Shown in pieces: positions 25,278 through 32,278 of a stretch of DNA of 64,000 nucleotides; within the stretch, counting starts at the first letter, position 1; each line of letters opens with the position of its first letter. A program made the translations under genes and the position numbers. This stretch comes from Neolewinella xylanilytica. GTDB taxonomy: Bacteria > Bacteroidota > Bacteroidia > Chitinophagales > Saprospiraceae. The notes below the pieces were generated by a model that was not told the DNA's origin, made no database searches, and was given only the letters and a program-made list of their open reading frames with translations. The stretch lies in contig NZ_PTJC01000006.1 of the NCBI RefSeq assembly GCF_002934605.1, forward strand, positions 62,001 through 126,000, written 5' to 3'.

Positions 25278-26885
25278 CTACCGCGCTTCCGGCCAGATCC
25301 CCTCCAGCGCATACGTTTCACCACCCAGCACTTCGGTGCCGTCCCCATAAAACAGCCGCACCCGCCGAAAGGGCTCGGATGGAAAGAAGATGTCGGTGAT
25401 CACCGTAGCCCCACCGTCGGCGAACAGTTCGGCCGATGCCACGTCGAAGAAAGCGTGCAGTCGGACGGTATCGGAAGTAGCTAACCGCGGGGCCTGTGTA
25501 ATCCGGTCGGCAAAAGCTTCCGAGAAGCCGGTATCGCCGCTGTCCTGCCGGTCGCTGAAGAACTGCCCGGCGGCCGGATCGTAGCCTACCCGGTAGGTTT
25601 CGCCGAGACCGTTTTCCAGCTCGATGCCAAAGGGCTCGGTCGATGCCTCGGTGGTGAGGAAGCGGACGTCCACTTCGTAGGTGCCTTCCGCCGTAGCGGG
25701 CAGCGCCGTCGTTCCGGACTGAATCGGGGTGGTAGCGTCCCGGAGCGCGTCGAGTTCCCGTACGGGGGTGGAGAAGACCCGGTAGCCCGGGGTCAGGCGG
25801 TGGAGTTCTAGCGTGCGGGGGAGGGTCATGGCACTGCGCCATTCGGTGGTCGGAACTTCCTGGCCGTACAGCCAGTTGCTCATCCAGCCGATGAAGATCC
25901 GGCGCCCGTCCGCATCGGGAATGTTGGCAAAGGTTACCCCGGCGTAATTGTCCCGTCCGTAGTCGATCCACACGCCTTCCCCGTTCTGGACGTCCGGTGA
26001 GAAGGTCGGATCCATGGTAAAAGTGGTGCCGTCGAAATCCCCGACGAAATACTGAGTGGCCGATCCGCCGTTCGGGCCGCCGGGGTTGATGCTTACCAGC
26101 AGCACCCATTTTGTCTCCCCGCTTCCCCGGACCGGCAGCGGGAACAGGTCCGGACATTCCCACACGCCCCCGTGCCCGCCGACCTGCTGGCCGAAGTCGC
26201 TCAGAAACGCCCAGTCGATCAGGTTGTCGCTGCGCCAGAACATGATCCGGTCCTGTGCCGCGAGGGCCATCAACCATTGCTCTCGTTCGGTGTCCCATAG
26301 CACCTTCGGGTCTCGGAAGTCCCGGATGGGTTGCTCGTTGGGGATGACCGGGTTGCCGGCGTACTTCGTCCAGGTTCTGCCCCGGTCGTTGCTGTAAGCG
26401 ATAGCCTGCGATTGGTAGTCTTCCCGACCGGCGCTTTCCCCCACGGGGTCGTGGTAGGTGAAGATGGCGACGAGGGGGGGCTGGCCGTCCTCACCCAGGC
26501 CGCTGCTATTGTTGTGGTCCACGACGGCGCTGCCGGAGAAGATGTAGCCGAGGGAATCGGGATACAGCGCGATCGGCAGGTTCTCCCAGTGCACGAGGTC
26601 TTCACTGACGGCGTGCCCCCAGTGCATCGGGCCCCAGACCGTGCTGTCGGGATAGTGCTGGTAGAAGAGATGGTATTCCCCCTCGTGGTAGACCATACCG
26701 TTGGGGTCGTTCATCCAGTGGTCGGGCGGGGAAAAGTGGAACTGGGGCCGGTGGGCTTCGGTGTACCGGATCGCGGTGGAATCAGTAGACGAACCCGCTA
26801 GGGTATCGTCGGACGAGCCCGGATTGCCACAAGCCAGTATCAATAGGAGAAGTAGACTCGAGCGGAAGCTGTAACGATGTAGCAT
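25278..26885 (-). CDS. glycoside hydrolase family 32 lipoprotein (levanase/inulinase/invertase type)
   Basis: This 535-residue protein starts at the ATG at 26885, giving a lipoprotein signal MLHRYSFRSSLLLLLILAC (Cys 19). The five-bladed GH32 propeller (about 45-350) shows all three catalytic blocks: HWMNDPNGMVY with the nucleophile Asp, DFRDPKV with the transition-state-stabilising Asp, and VWECPDLF with the acid/base Glu. The beta-sandwich module follows (about 365-535). GH32 enzymes cleave beta-fructosyl bonds of levan, inulin or sucrose. It faces susC/susD/FG-GAP from the other strand, and the two sides end 168 bp apart. This makes a fructan-utilisation locus likely. Exo- or endo-action cannot be told from sequence. 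Confidence 0.94.
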   Translation of the reverse strand: MLHRYSFRSSLLLLLILACGNPGSSDDTLAGSSTDSTAIRYTEAHRPQFHFSPPDHWMNDPNGMVYHEGEYHLFYQHYPDSTVWGPMHWGHAVSEDLVHWENLPIALYPDSLGYIFSGSAVVDHNNSSGLGEDGQPPLVAIFTYHDPVGESAGREDYQSQAIAYSNDRGRTWTKYAGNPVIPNEQPIRDFRDPKVLWDTEREQWLMALAAQDRIMFWRSDNLIDWAFLSDFGQQVGGHGGVWECPDLFPLPVRGSGETKWVLLVSINPGGPNGGSATQYFVGDFDGTTFTMDPTFSPDVQNGEGVWIDYGRDNYAGVTFANIPDADGRRIFIGWMSNWLYGQEVPTTEWRSAMTLPRTLELHRLTPGYRVFSTPVRELDALRDATTPIQSGTTALPATAEGTYEVDVRFLTTEASTEPFGIELENGLGETYRVGYDPAAGQFFSDRQDSGDTGFSEAFADRITQAPRLATSDTVRLHAFFDVASAELFADGGATVITDIFFPSEPFRRVRLFYGDGTEVLGGETYALEGIWPEAR

Positions 26886-26998
26886 GCGAGCGTGGTTGTG
26901 CACTAAAGGTAGGGTATCGCTGCACTTGCCGGAAGGTATGCCGGTTGCCGCCCGGGGTATGCGTTCTCTACGGCCTTGATTTTCCTGGTGCATAGCTC

Positions 26999-27012
26999 CT
27001 GCGCTCCGCCGC
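26999..27012 (+). repeat. CTGCGCTCCGGCGC-type box, copy 3
   Basis: CTGCGCTCCGCCGC, one mismatch to copy 1, lies 33 nt before the start at 27046 and directly upstream of a TATATTTA box. Confidence 0.4.
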
Positions 27013-27014
27013 CC

Positions 27015-27022
27015 TATATTTA
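27015..27022 (+). promoter_or_regulatory. putative -7 box TATATTTA
   Basis: TATATTTA matches TAnnTTTG at all but the last base and lies 23 nt before the ATG at 27046. No clear -33 box was seen. Confidence 0.4.
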
Positions 27023-27045
27023 AACCCACACGCTACCTATCGATC

Positions 27046-27930
27046 ATGCCACTAGCCATACACAACTGGATGCGGGCCGAGCCCCTCGAGGCGACCCTCG
27101 CCCGCATCAAACCCCTCGGATACGATTACCTCGAAATCCAGGGGACCCCCGCCGACTACGATACGCGAGAAGTGCGGGCCCTGCTGAAAAAATACGACAT
27201 CCGCTGCTGGGGATCCGTGACGCTCATGTTGGGTAAGCGCAACCTGCTGGCCGCCGACGCCGGGGAGCGGGCCGCGTCCGTGCAGTACGTCAAGGACGTC
27301 ATCACCCTGGTCAAGGAACTGGACGGGACGATGGTCTCCGTGGTTCCGGGTACCGTGGGCAAGATCATGCCGGGCGCCCGGCCGGAGGAGGAATGGGACT
27401 GGGCCGTGGCATCTATGCAGGCTTGCTACGAATTCGCCCAGGCGGCCGGCATTCAGCTGGGCATCGAGCCGATCAACCGCTTCGAAACCTACTTCGTCAA
27501 TCGCGGCGAGCAGGCTTACGCCCTCGCCGAGGCCACGGGTCCGGACTGCGGCGTCTGCCTGGACATCTTTCACATGAACCTGGAGGAACCCGACTACTAC
27601 ACCACCATCGCACACTGCGGCGACCGACTCGTAGGCTTTCACGTAGCCGACAACAACCGCATGGCCCCGGGCATGGGCCACCTCGATTGGCCGCGCATCG
27701 TGGAGGCGGTGAAGAATACCGGTTTCACCGGGCCGCTTTCCGTGGAATTCGCCGCCCCGGTAGATCGGACCCCCGCCAATCCCTACCCGAACAGCGTCGA
27801 TGCCGACCCGCAGGGACTGACCGAGGAAGCCCGCAAGTTTCTCGAAGACCACGGCAGCTCGGCGCTGACCGAGGAATTCTACACCATGCTGACGCGGAAG
27901 TCGGCCGAAACATTGCTCCCCCTGCTATGA
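27046..27930 (+). CDS. xylose-isomerase-like TIM-barrel protein (tagatose/psicose 3-epimerase type)
   Basis: This 294-residue cytoplasmic protein is a TIM barrel of the AP-endonuclease-2/sugar epimerase superfamily. Metal-binding and catalytic segments typical of ketose 3-epimerases are in place: LGIEPINRFETYFVN (Glu), VCLDIFHMNLEEPD (Asp and His), FHVADNNRMAPGMGHLDW (His and Arg) and PLSVEFAAP (Glu). These resemble D-tagatose/D-psicose 3-epimerases and hydroxypyruvate isomerases. It may interconvert ketoses or sugar-acid intermediates. Its stop overlaps the start of the next gene by 4 nt (ATGA), so the two are translationally coupled. It is close to the fructan locus but separated from it by a convergent gene. 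Confidence 0.85.
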   Translation: MPLAIHNWMRAEPLEATLARIKPLGYDYLEIQGTPADYDTREVRALLKKYDIRCWGSVTLMLGKRNLLAADAGERAASVQYVKDVITLVKELDGTMVSVVPGTVGKIMPGARPEEEWDWAVASMQACYEFAQAAGIQLGIEPINRFETYFVNRGEQAYALAEATGPDCGVCLDIFHMNLEEPDYYTTIAHCGDRLVGFHVADNNRMAPGMGHLDWPRIVEAVKNTGFTGPLSVEFAAPVDRTPANPYPNSVDADPQGLTEEARKFLEDHGSSALTEEFYTMLTRKSAETLLPLL

Positions 27931-29096
27931 AAATCGCCAGCATCAAGGCCTACTGGCTTCGCTGCCCCATCCCGGCCGGCCGACAGTGGCGGTCGGACTA
28001 CGGTCAGCTCACCCATTTCGATATGACCCTCGTCGAGGTGACCGACACCGACGGGCAGGTCGGCTACGGCGAGGCGAAGGCGGCGGTCGGGGCTAGCGGA
28101 GCCTGCGCTTCCATCGTTACCTGTATCGAACGCGAGCTCGCGCCCCAACTTGTGGGTCAGGAAGCGGATCGCATCACGGCAGCCTGGGAAGCGATCTACA
28201 GCGGAACGCGCGATCATTACGCCCGCGACCGGGGCCGGGTATTCCCCATTCTGGGTAACCGGGGGACGACCATCTCCGCCCTGAGTGGTATCGATACGGC
28301 CCTGTGGGACCTGCGGGGGAAGCGACTGGGGGTGCCGGTAGTCGAACTCCTGGGCGGTGCCTGCCGTGATTCCATGCCGTGCTACGCCAGCGGTGGGTGG
28401 GCGGATAAGGAACAGCTTGGCGACCAACTCAAGACCTACGTCGATCATGGCTACGCCGGCGTAAAGATGCGGGTGGGCGTCATGGACGATACGGTCAACC
28501 GGACGGTGGACCGGGTAGGGGAGGCCCGGCGGGCGTTGGGGCCGGAGATCGACATCATGGCGGACGCCCACGGCACCTTCAGCGTCACCGAGGGCCGCCG
28601 CTTCGCCCGCCAGACGGAAGACCTGAACCTCTACTGGTTCGAGGAGCCCGTTACCCCCGACAATAAAGCCGGTACCGCCGAAGTCAGGCGGGGAACCACC
28701 ACGCCGATCGCGGCGGGAGAGAGCGAATTCACCCGCTTCGACTTCCGCGACCTCATCCAGGCGGGGGCGGTGGACGTCCTCCAGCCCGACTGCGCCATCG
28801 TTGGGGGTATCACCGAGGCCCGCCGGGTAGCCGCCCTCGCCGAAACCTACCAACTCGAACTGGCCCCCCACTGCTGGGGATCCGCCTTCAGTTTTATGGC
28901 CGGCGTGCATCTGGCCTTCAGTAGCCCGTCGGCGGTGTATATCGAGCATTCCCTCGGCGGAAACCCGATGTTATACGACTTAGTGAAGGAGGCCCCCGTG
29001 GTCACCGACGGCCGCATCCGTATCCCCGATCGCCCGGGACTGGGGGTGGAGATCGACCGTGATTTTGTGGCCCGTTACCGGCAGCGGGTGGGGTAG
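27927..29096 (+). CDS. enolase-superfamily (mandelate racemase/muconate lactonizing) enzyme
   Basis: This 389-residue protein starts at the ATG at 27927, overlapping the previous stop. The N-terminal capping domain is followed by an eight-stranded barrel carrying GYAGVKMRVG (KxR base pair), the metal ligands in IMADAHGTF (Asp), WFEEPV (Glu) and AAGESEF (Glu), DVLQPDCAIVGG, and LAPHCWGSA with a His that can act as the second base. This set fits the mandelate racemase subgroup, many of which are sugar-acid dehydratases. With the coupled epimerase-like gene and the dehydrogenase downstream it suggests breakdown of an aldonic or uronic acid. The precise substrate is not predictable. Confidence 0.88.
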   Translation: MKIASIKAYWLRCPIPAGRQWRSDYGQLTHFDMTLVEVTDTDGQVGYGEAKAAVGASGACASIVTCIERELAPQLVGQEADRITAAWEAIYSGTRDHYARDRGRVFPILGNRGTTISALSGIDTALWDLRGKRLGVPVVELLGGACRDSMPCYASGGWADKEQLGDQLKTYVDHGYAGVKMRVGVMDDTVNRTVDRVGEARRALGPEIDIMADAHGTFSVTEGRRFARQTEDLNLYWFEEPVTPDNKAGTAEVRRGTTTPIAAGESEFTRFDFRDLIQAGAVDVLQPDCAIVGGITEARRVAALAETYQLELAPHCWGSAFSFMAGVHLAFSSPSAVYIEHSLGGNPMLYDLVKEAPVVTDGRIRIPDRPGLGVEIDRDFVARYRQRVG

Positions 29097-29393
29097 GGTT
29101 TGCTGCGGTCCGCACCCTCCGAGGTGCTGTGCTTACTTCCGGCCTGGGGGGGTGCTTTCTGTCCGCACACCGGGAGGTACAGGCACACTCCGAGGTGCCG
29201 TGCTTACTCCCGGCCGGGGGGACGCAGGACTTCAGAAGAGGATCGAGGGCGGGGACGGTGACTTATGAGGGACCGGATAAATTTTCTTGTTTAGTTTGGT
29301 CCTGCAGAGATTGCTTACAACTGCGCTGCCAGAGGCAGCATTTTACTTCCGCGGCCAGGAGGCCGCATCCTACTGTCGCAACCAGCAACCGCC
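29097..29393. repeat. repeat-filled gap with direct and inverted units
   Basis: No gene was found. A 35-bp stretch at 29117-29151 recurs with a few changes at 29188-29222, 71 bp downstream. At 29318-29370 there are two inverted units of the palindromic family seen at 25111-25240 (TGCTGCCTCTGGCAGC and GCGGCCTCCTGGCCGC on the minus strand). A short AT-rich patch (29278-29300) lies between the two repeat types. Confidence 0.55.
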
Positions 29394-29882
29394 ATGATCG
29401 CAGAAATCAACCACGTAACCCTCATCGTGGATAACCTGGAAGCCGCCGCCCGCTTCTACGAAGAAGAAATGGGGCTGGAACCCGTTCCCGCCTTCGTCTT
29501 CGACTACCCGACGGCCTTTTTCCGCATCACCGATACCACCCAGCTGCATCTCAGTGAGTGGGAAGACAGCCGGTCCTTCCGCGGCCACCTTTGCGTACGG
29601 GTGGACAACTTCAGCAAGCTCTTTTACCGCATGAAGGAGCAGGGCCGCATTGACACCGAACCCTGGGGGAAAGTTCGCCGCCTGCCCGACGGGGCCATGC
29701 AGGCTTTCATCCGGGACCCGGCGGGCAACCTGGTGGAATTGACTTCCTTCCCCGACGACGAGATCGATCCCGCCATCTTCGAGGACGAACTCTACGAAGC
29801 AGGGCTCTACGTTTCCGGCCGCAACGACTTCCGGGGCTACAAGGCCGAGAACGCCACCCTCTACCATCCCCCCCGCAAATAA
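29394..29882 (+). CDS. VOC-family (glyoxalase/dioxygenase-like) protein
   Basis: This 162-residue protein has the two beta-alpha-beta-beta-beta modules of the vicinal-oxygen-chelate superfamily. MIAEINHVTLIVDNLEAAAR begins the first, with a candidate metal His at position 7. The second carries GHLCVRVDNF (His) and FIRDPAGNLVELTSFP with a Glu at the place of the usual third ligand. VOC proteins include glyoxalases, epimerases, extradiol dioxygenases and antibiotic-binding proteins, so the reaction is unknown. It ends 5 nt before the dehydrogenase gene, so both probably share a transcript with a sugar-acid role. Confidence 0.85.
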   Translation: MIAEINHVTLIVDNLEAAARFYEEEMGLEPVPAFVFDYPTAFFRITDTTQLHLSEWEDSRSFRGHLCVRVDNFSKLFYRMKEQGRIDTEPWGKVRRLPDGAMQAFIRDPAGNLVELTSFPDDEIDPAIFEDELYEAGLYVSGRNDFRGYKAENATLYHPPRK

Positions 29883-29887
29883 AGGTT

Positions 29888-30817
29888 ATGAAACCAGTCG
29901 TTTACATCATGGAGCCCGTCGACGAGCGGGCGCTGAAAGTGCTGCCGGAGAAGGACTTCACCCTCGTACTGCCCGACGCCGAGCCCGCCGACTGGGCGGA
30001 TATCCAAGCCCTGGTAGTACGCGGCCAGGTTGCGGTCGACCGGGAGTTGATCGATCGGTGCCCGGGCCTGCGGGTCATCGTCCGCAACGGGGTAGGGGTG
30101 AACAACATCGACGTTGCCTATGCCACCGAACGCGGTATTCAGGTACTCAACGTGCCGGGCGTCAATGCCGCCACCGTAGCGGAGCACACCCTCGGCCTGA
30201 TGTTGTTGCTCGTACGCGGGATGTACCGGCTCATCCGGGAAGTCAAGGAAAACAACTACGCGTATCGCGAGGAATACAAAGGCCGGGAATTGCGCGGTCT
30301 CACCCTAGGGCTGATCGGCAGGGGCGACATCGGTAGCCGGGTAGCGGACAGCGCAGCCGTATTCGGTATGGAGGTCATCTATACCTCCCGCAGTGGAGGC
30401 GATCGCGCGGATGGCTACCGAAGCCGGGAAGAATTGCTCGCTTCCGCCGACGTGGTCAGCCTTCATCTGCCCCTCACCGAGGAAACGGACGGGCTCATGG
30501 ACGCCGTGGCCTTTGAAAAAATGAAAACCGGTAGCTACCTGATCAATACCGCCCGCGGGGAGATCGTGGTGGGTAATGCCCTCCTGGCGGCACTGGAGTC
30601 CGGTAAACTGGCCGGCTACGCCAGCGACCTGATGGTGAAGGGGGACGAGGATACGGTGAATCAACTGGTAAACCACAACCGGGTGCTCATCACCCCGCAC
30701 GCGGCCAGCCTGACGGAACTCACCTACTACGAGCTCAGCGAACGGGGGTTGCGGCACGTGAAGGACTTTACGGAGGGGAAGGCCATTCCGGAGGAGTTTA
30801 GGGTCAACCGACTATAA
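29888..30817 (+). CDS. D-isomer-specific 2-hydroxyacid dehydrogenase
   Basis: This 309-residue protein has the PGDH-like fold. The NAD-binding Rossmann motif is GLIGRGDIGSRVA, and the catalytic Arg is in INTARGEIV and the His in ITPHAASLT. The His-partner Glu, usually in a DVFxxEP block, is replaced by the segment SDLMVKGDEDT, in which a Glu is shifted by two positions. The enzyme should interconvert a 2-hydroxyacid and a 2-ketoacid with NAD(H). Annotators might call it phosphoglycerate or glyoxylate/hydroxypyruvate reductase; the sequence does not separate these. The gene lies downstream of the VOC gene with a 5-nt gap and ends at a strong stem-loop. Confidence 0.88.
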   Translation: MKPVVYIMEPVDERALKVLPEKDFTLVLPDAEPADWADIQALVVRGQVAVDRELIDRCPGLRVIVRNGVGVNNIDVAYATERGIQVLNVPGVNAATVAEHTLGLMLLLVRGMYRLIREVKENNYAYREEYKGRELRGLTLGLIGRGDIGSRVADSAAVFGMEVIYTSRSGGDRADGYRSREELLASADVVSLHLPLTEETDGLMDAVAFEKMKTGSYLINTARGEIVVGNALLAALESGKLAGYASDLMVKGDEDTVNQLVNHNRVLITPHAASLTELTYYELSERGLRHVKDFTEGKAIPEEFRVNRL

Positions 30818-30825
30818 TTCGCCAC

Positions 30826-30879
30826 CTGACACATCGGATGTCTGTCAAAACGGCAGTGCTGACACATCCGATGTGTCAG
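30826..30879. terminator. 16-bp perfect inverted repeat between convergent genes
   Basis: CTGACACATCGGATGT at 30826-30841 is exactly complementary to 30864-30879. A GTC/GAC pair extends the stem inwards. It starts 9 nt after the dehydrogenase stop and ends 20 nt before the end of the T9SS gene on the other strand. It lacks a long T-run, so it may be a bidirectional terminator or a protein-binding site. Confidence 0.6.
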
Positions 30880-30898
30880 GCCATGTCAGGCTGATTTC

Positions 30899-32161
30899 CT
30901 ACCGTATAAATTGCCCCGCAGCCACCCAGCCCCTACCCGTCAGCCGCACCGTATAGATCCCGTTCGGGAGGTGGGATATGGGAATGGAGATCGGCCCGCT
31001 ACGAAACTCCTCGTCCGAAAGTTGGCGTCCCCACGCATCGAAGAGGCCCACGCGAATCTCCTGCCCCGCGGGGAAAGGCGGATGGTCGATAAAGATGTCA
31101 CCCACCGCGGGATTGGGGTAAATCAGTAGCGGTAGCGTAGACGGTACTTCCCCCGTGGAGGTAGTCCGGTCGATCCCGCAGACGGAAAAGGAACCTACGC
31201 AGTACGCGATCAGCGAATGATAGCCTTCTTGCGTGAAGTAGCCCGTGACCCTTAACGGACCGAAAATAGGGGATCCGACCCCTTCCATGGCGATGCCGTT
31301 GTCGAACCAAAACACGGATCGGTCTCGGCCAAAGGTGTCCAATCTTGTCCTACCCCGTACGACCCCATCGGGTAAACCGAATAAGCCGAAGACCGTGTCG
31401 AGGGGCCTGGCGGAGAAGTCGTGGATTAGCAGCTCCTCCGAAAGCGCCTCAGGATCGGGTCGGATATAATCGGACAGCCGGCCGTATACTTTTCGCTCGG
31501 TGGTGTCCTCCCGTAACAGGGCAAGGAGGGAAGGGGGACCAACGGCGTACGGCGCTTGCATATCCCAGGGCGCGCTTTGGCCGGGATAGTAGGGCGCCAC
31601 ATACATTTTCTTGTAGGTAGTATCGCCCAGGAGGGTATCGCCCGCCAGGTGAAAGTGGAGGTAATCCGCGCCTTGCAGTTGAATCCAGTTCGCGCTATCG
31701 ACCACGAAGGGCACGTAGGGCTGACCGTAGATTTCCTCGTACGTATTGTAGCGGAGAGAATCGAAAAGCTTGTCTGCCGAAAGCCAATCGACCGCCCCGG
31801 AAACATCCGTGTCTTCGTACAGCTCAAAAAGTACGGCCACCTCGGAACTATTCCCCCGGGGGAATCGCCGGGACAGCATGGACTTCACCCCCGCGTCCGG
31901 GTTCGGTACGGATTCCAGCAGCTGCTTAAAACGGGCATCGTTGTGCAGGTTTTCCACCGTCGCGCTCGGATAGGCGAAGATGCTCACCGTGTCGGAGTCC
32001 GCTTGTCCGAACGCGGTAAAGCCCCAACTCAGGAGGTAGCAAGCAAGGAAAATCTCTTTTAGATGTACGGATTGGTCCGGGCATCTAAGAAAGGCGGGAA
32101 TCAAACCGGCCAGCCAGCGACCAGCAAACAATATTTGGTTACCTGCCCATAATGCATTCAT
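30899..32161 (-). CDS. secreted hypothetical protein with T9SS C-terminal sorting domain
   Basis: This 420-residue protein ends with a type A T9SS sorting domain of about 80 residues. It begins with LLIYPNPAVGDIFID, passes through IRVGLFDAWGRQL, and finishes with LPNGIYTVRLTGRGWVAAGQ. A signal-like segment (IFLACYLLSWGFTAFGQA) ends near residue 53. The long N-terminal extension before it is odd, and the true start may lie nearer to it, but no ATG is found there. The middle domain is not recognised. T9SS passengers are exported across the outer membrane and often anchored to surface lipopolysaccharide. No enzyme motif is visible. Confidence 0.75.
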   Translation of the reverse strand: MNALWAGNQILFAGRWLAGLIPAFLRCPDQSVHLKEIFLACYLLSWGFTAFGQADSDTVSIFAYPSATVENLHNDARFKQLLESVPNPDAGVKSMLSRRFPRGNSSEVAVLFELYEDTDVSGAVDWLSADKLFDSLRYNTYEEIYGQPYVPFVVDSANWIQLQGADYLHFHLAGDTLLGDTTYKKMYVAPYYPGQSAPWDMQAPYAVGPPSLLALLREDTTERKVYGRLSDYIRPDPEALSEELLIHDFSARPLDTVFGLFGLPDGVVRGRTRLDTFGRDRSVFWFDNGIAMEGVGSPIFGPLRVTGYFTQEGYHSLIAYCVGSFSVCGIDRTTSTGEVPSTLPLLIYPNPAVGDIFIDHPPFPAGQEIRVGLFDAWGRQLSDEEFRSGPISIPISHLPNGIYTVRLTGRGWVAAGQFIR

Positions 32162-32211
32162 AATGATAAGGTATACCGAAATATTCGAGATTGTTGAGCG
32201 GTGATTTTCTT

Positions 32212-32225
32212 CTGCGCAGCGGCGC
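32212..32225 (+). repeat. CTGCGCTCCGGCGC-type box, copy 4
   Basis: CTGCGCAGCGGCGC, two mismatches to copy 1, lies 53 nt before the start at 32279 in the same orientation. Confidence 0.35.
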
Positions 32226-32230
32226 CCGTA

Positions 32231-32261
32231 TTGTTCGGATAGCGTGAATTGGTTACTTTAA
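32231..32261 (+). promoter_or_regulatory. putative promoter (TTG -33, TACTTTAA -7)
   Basis: TTG at 32231-32233 is followed 20 nt later by TACTTTAA (32254-32261), one base from TAnnTTTG. The start codon is 17 nt downstream, giving a short leader. Confidence 0.4.
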
Positions 32262-32278
32262 TGGCTTAACGCAATCCC

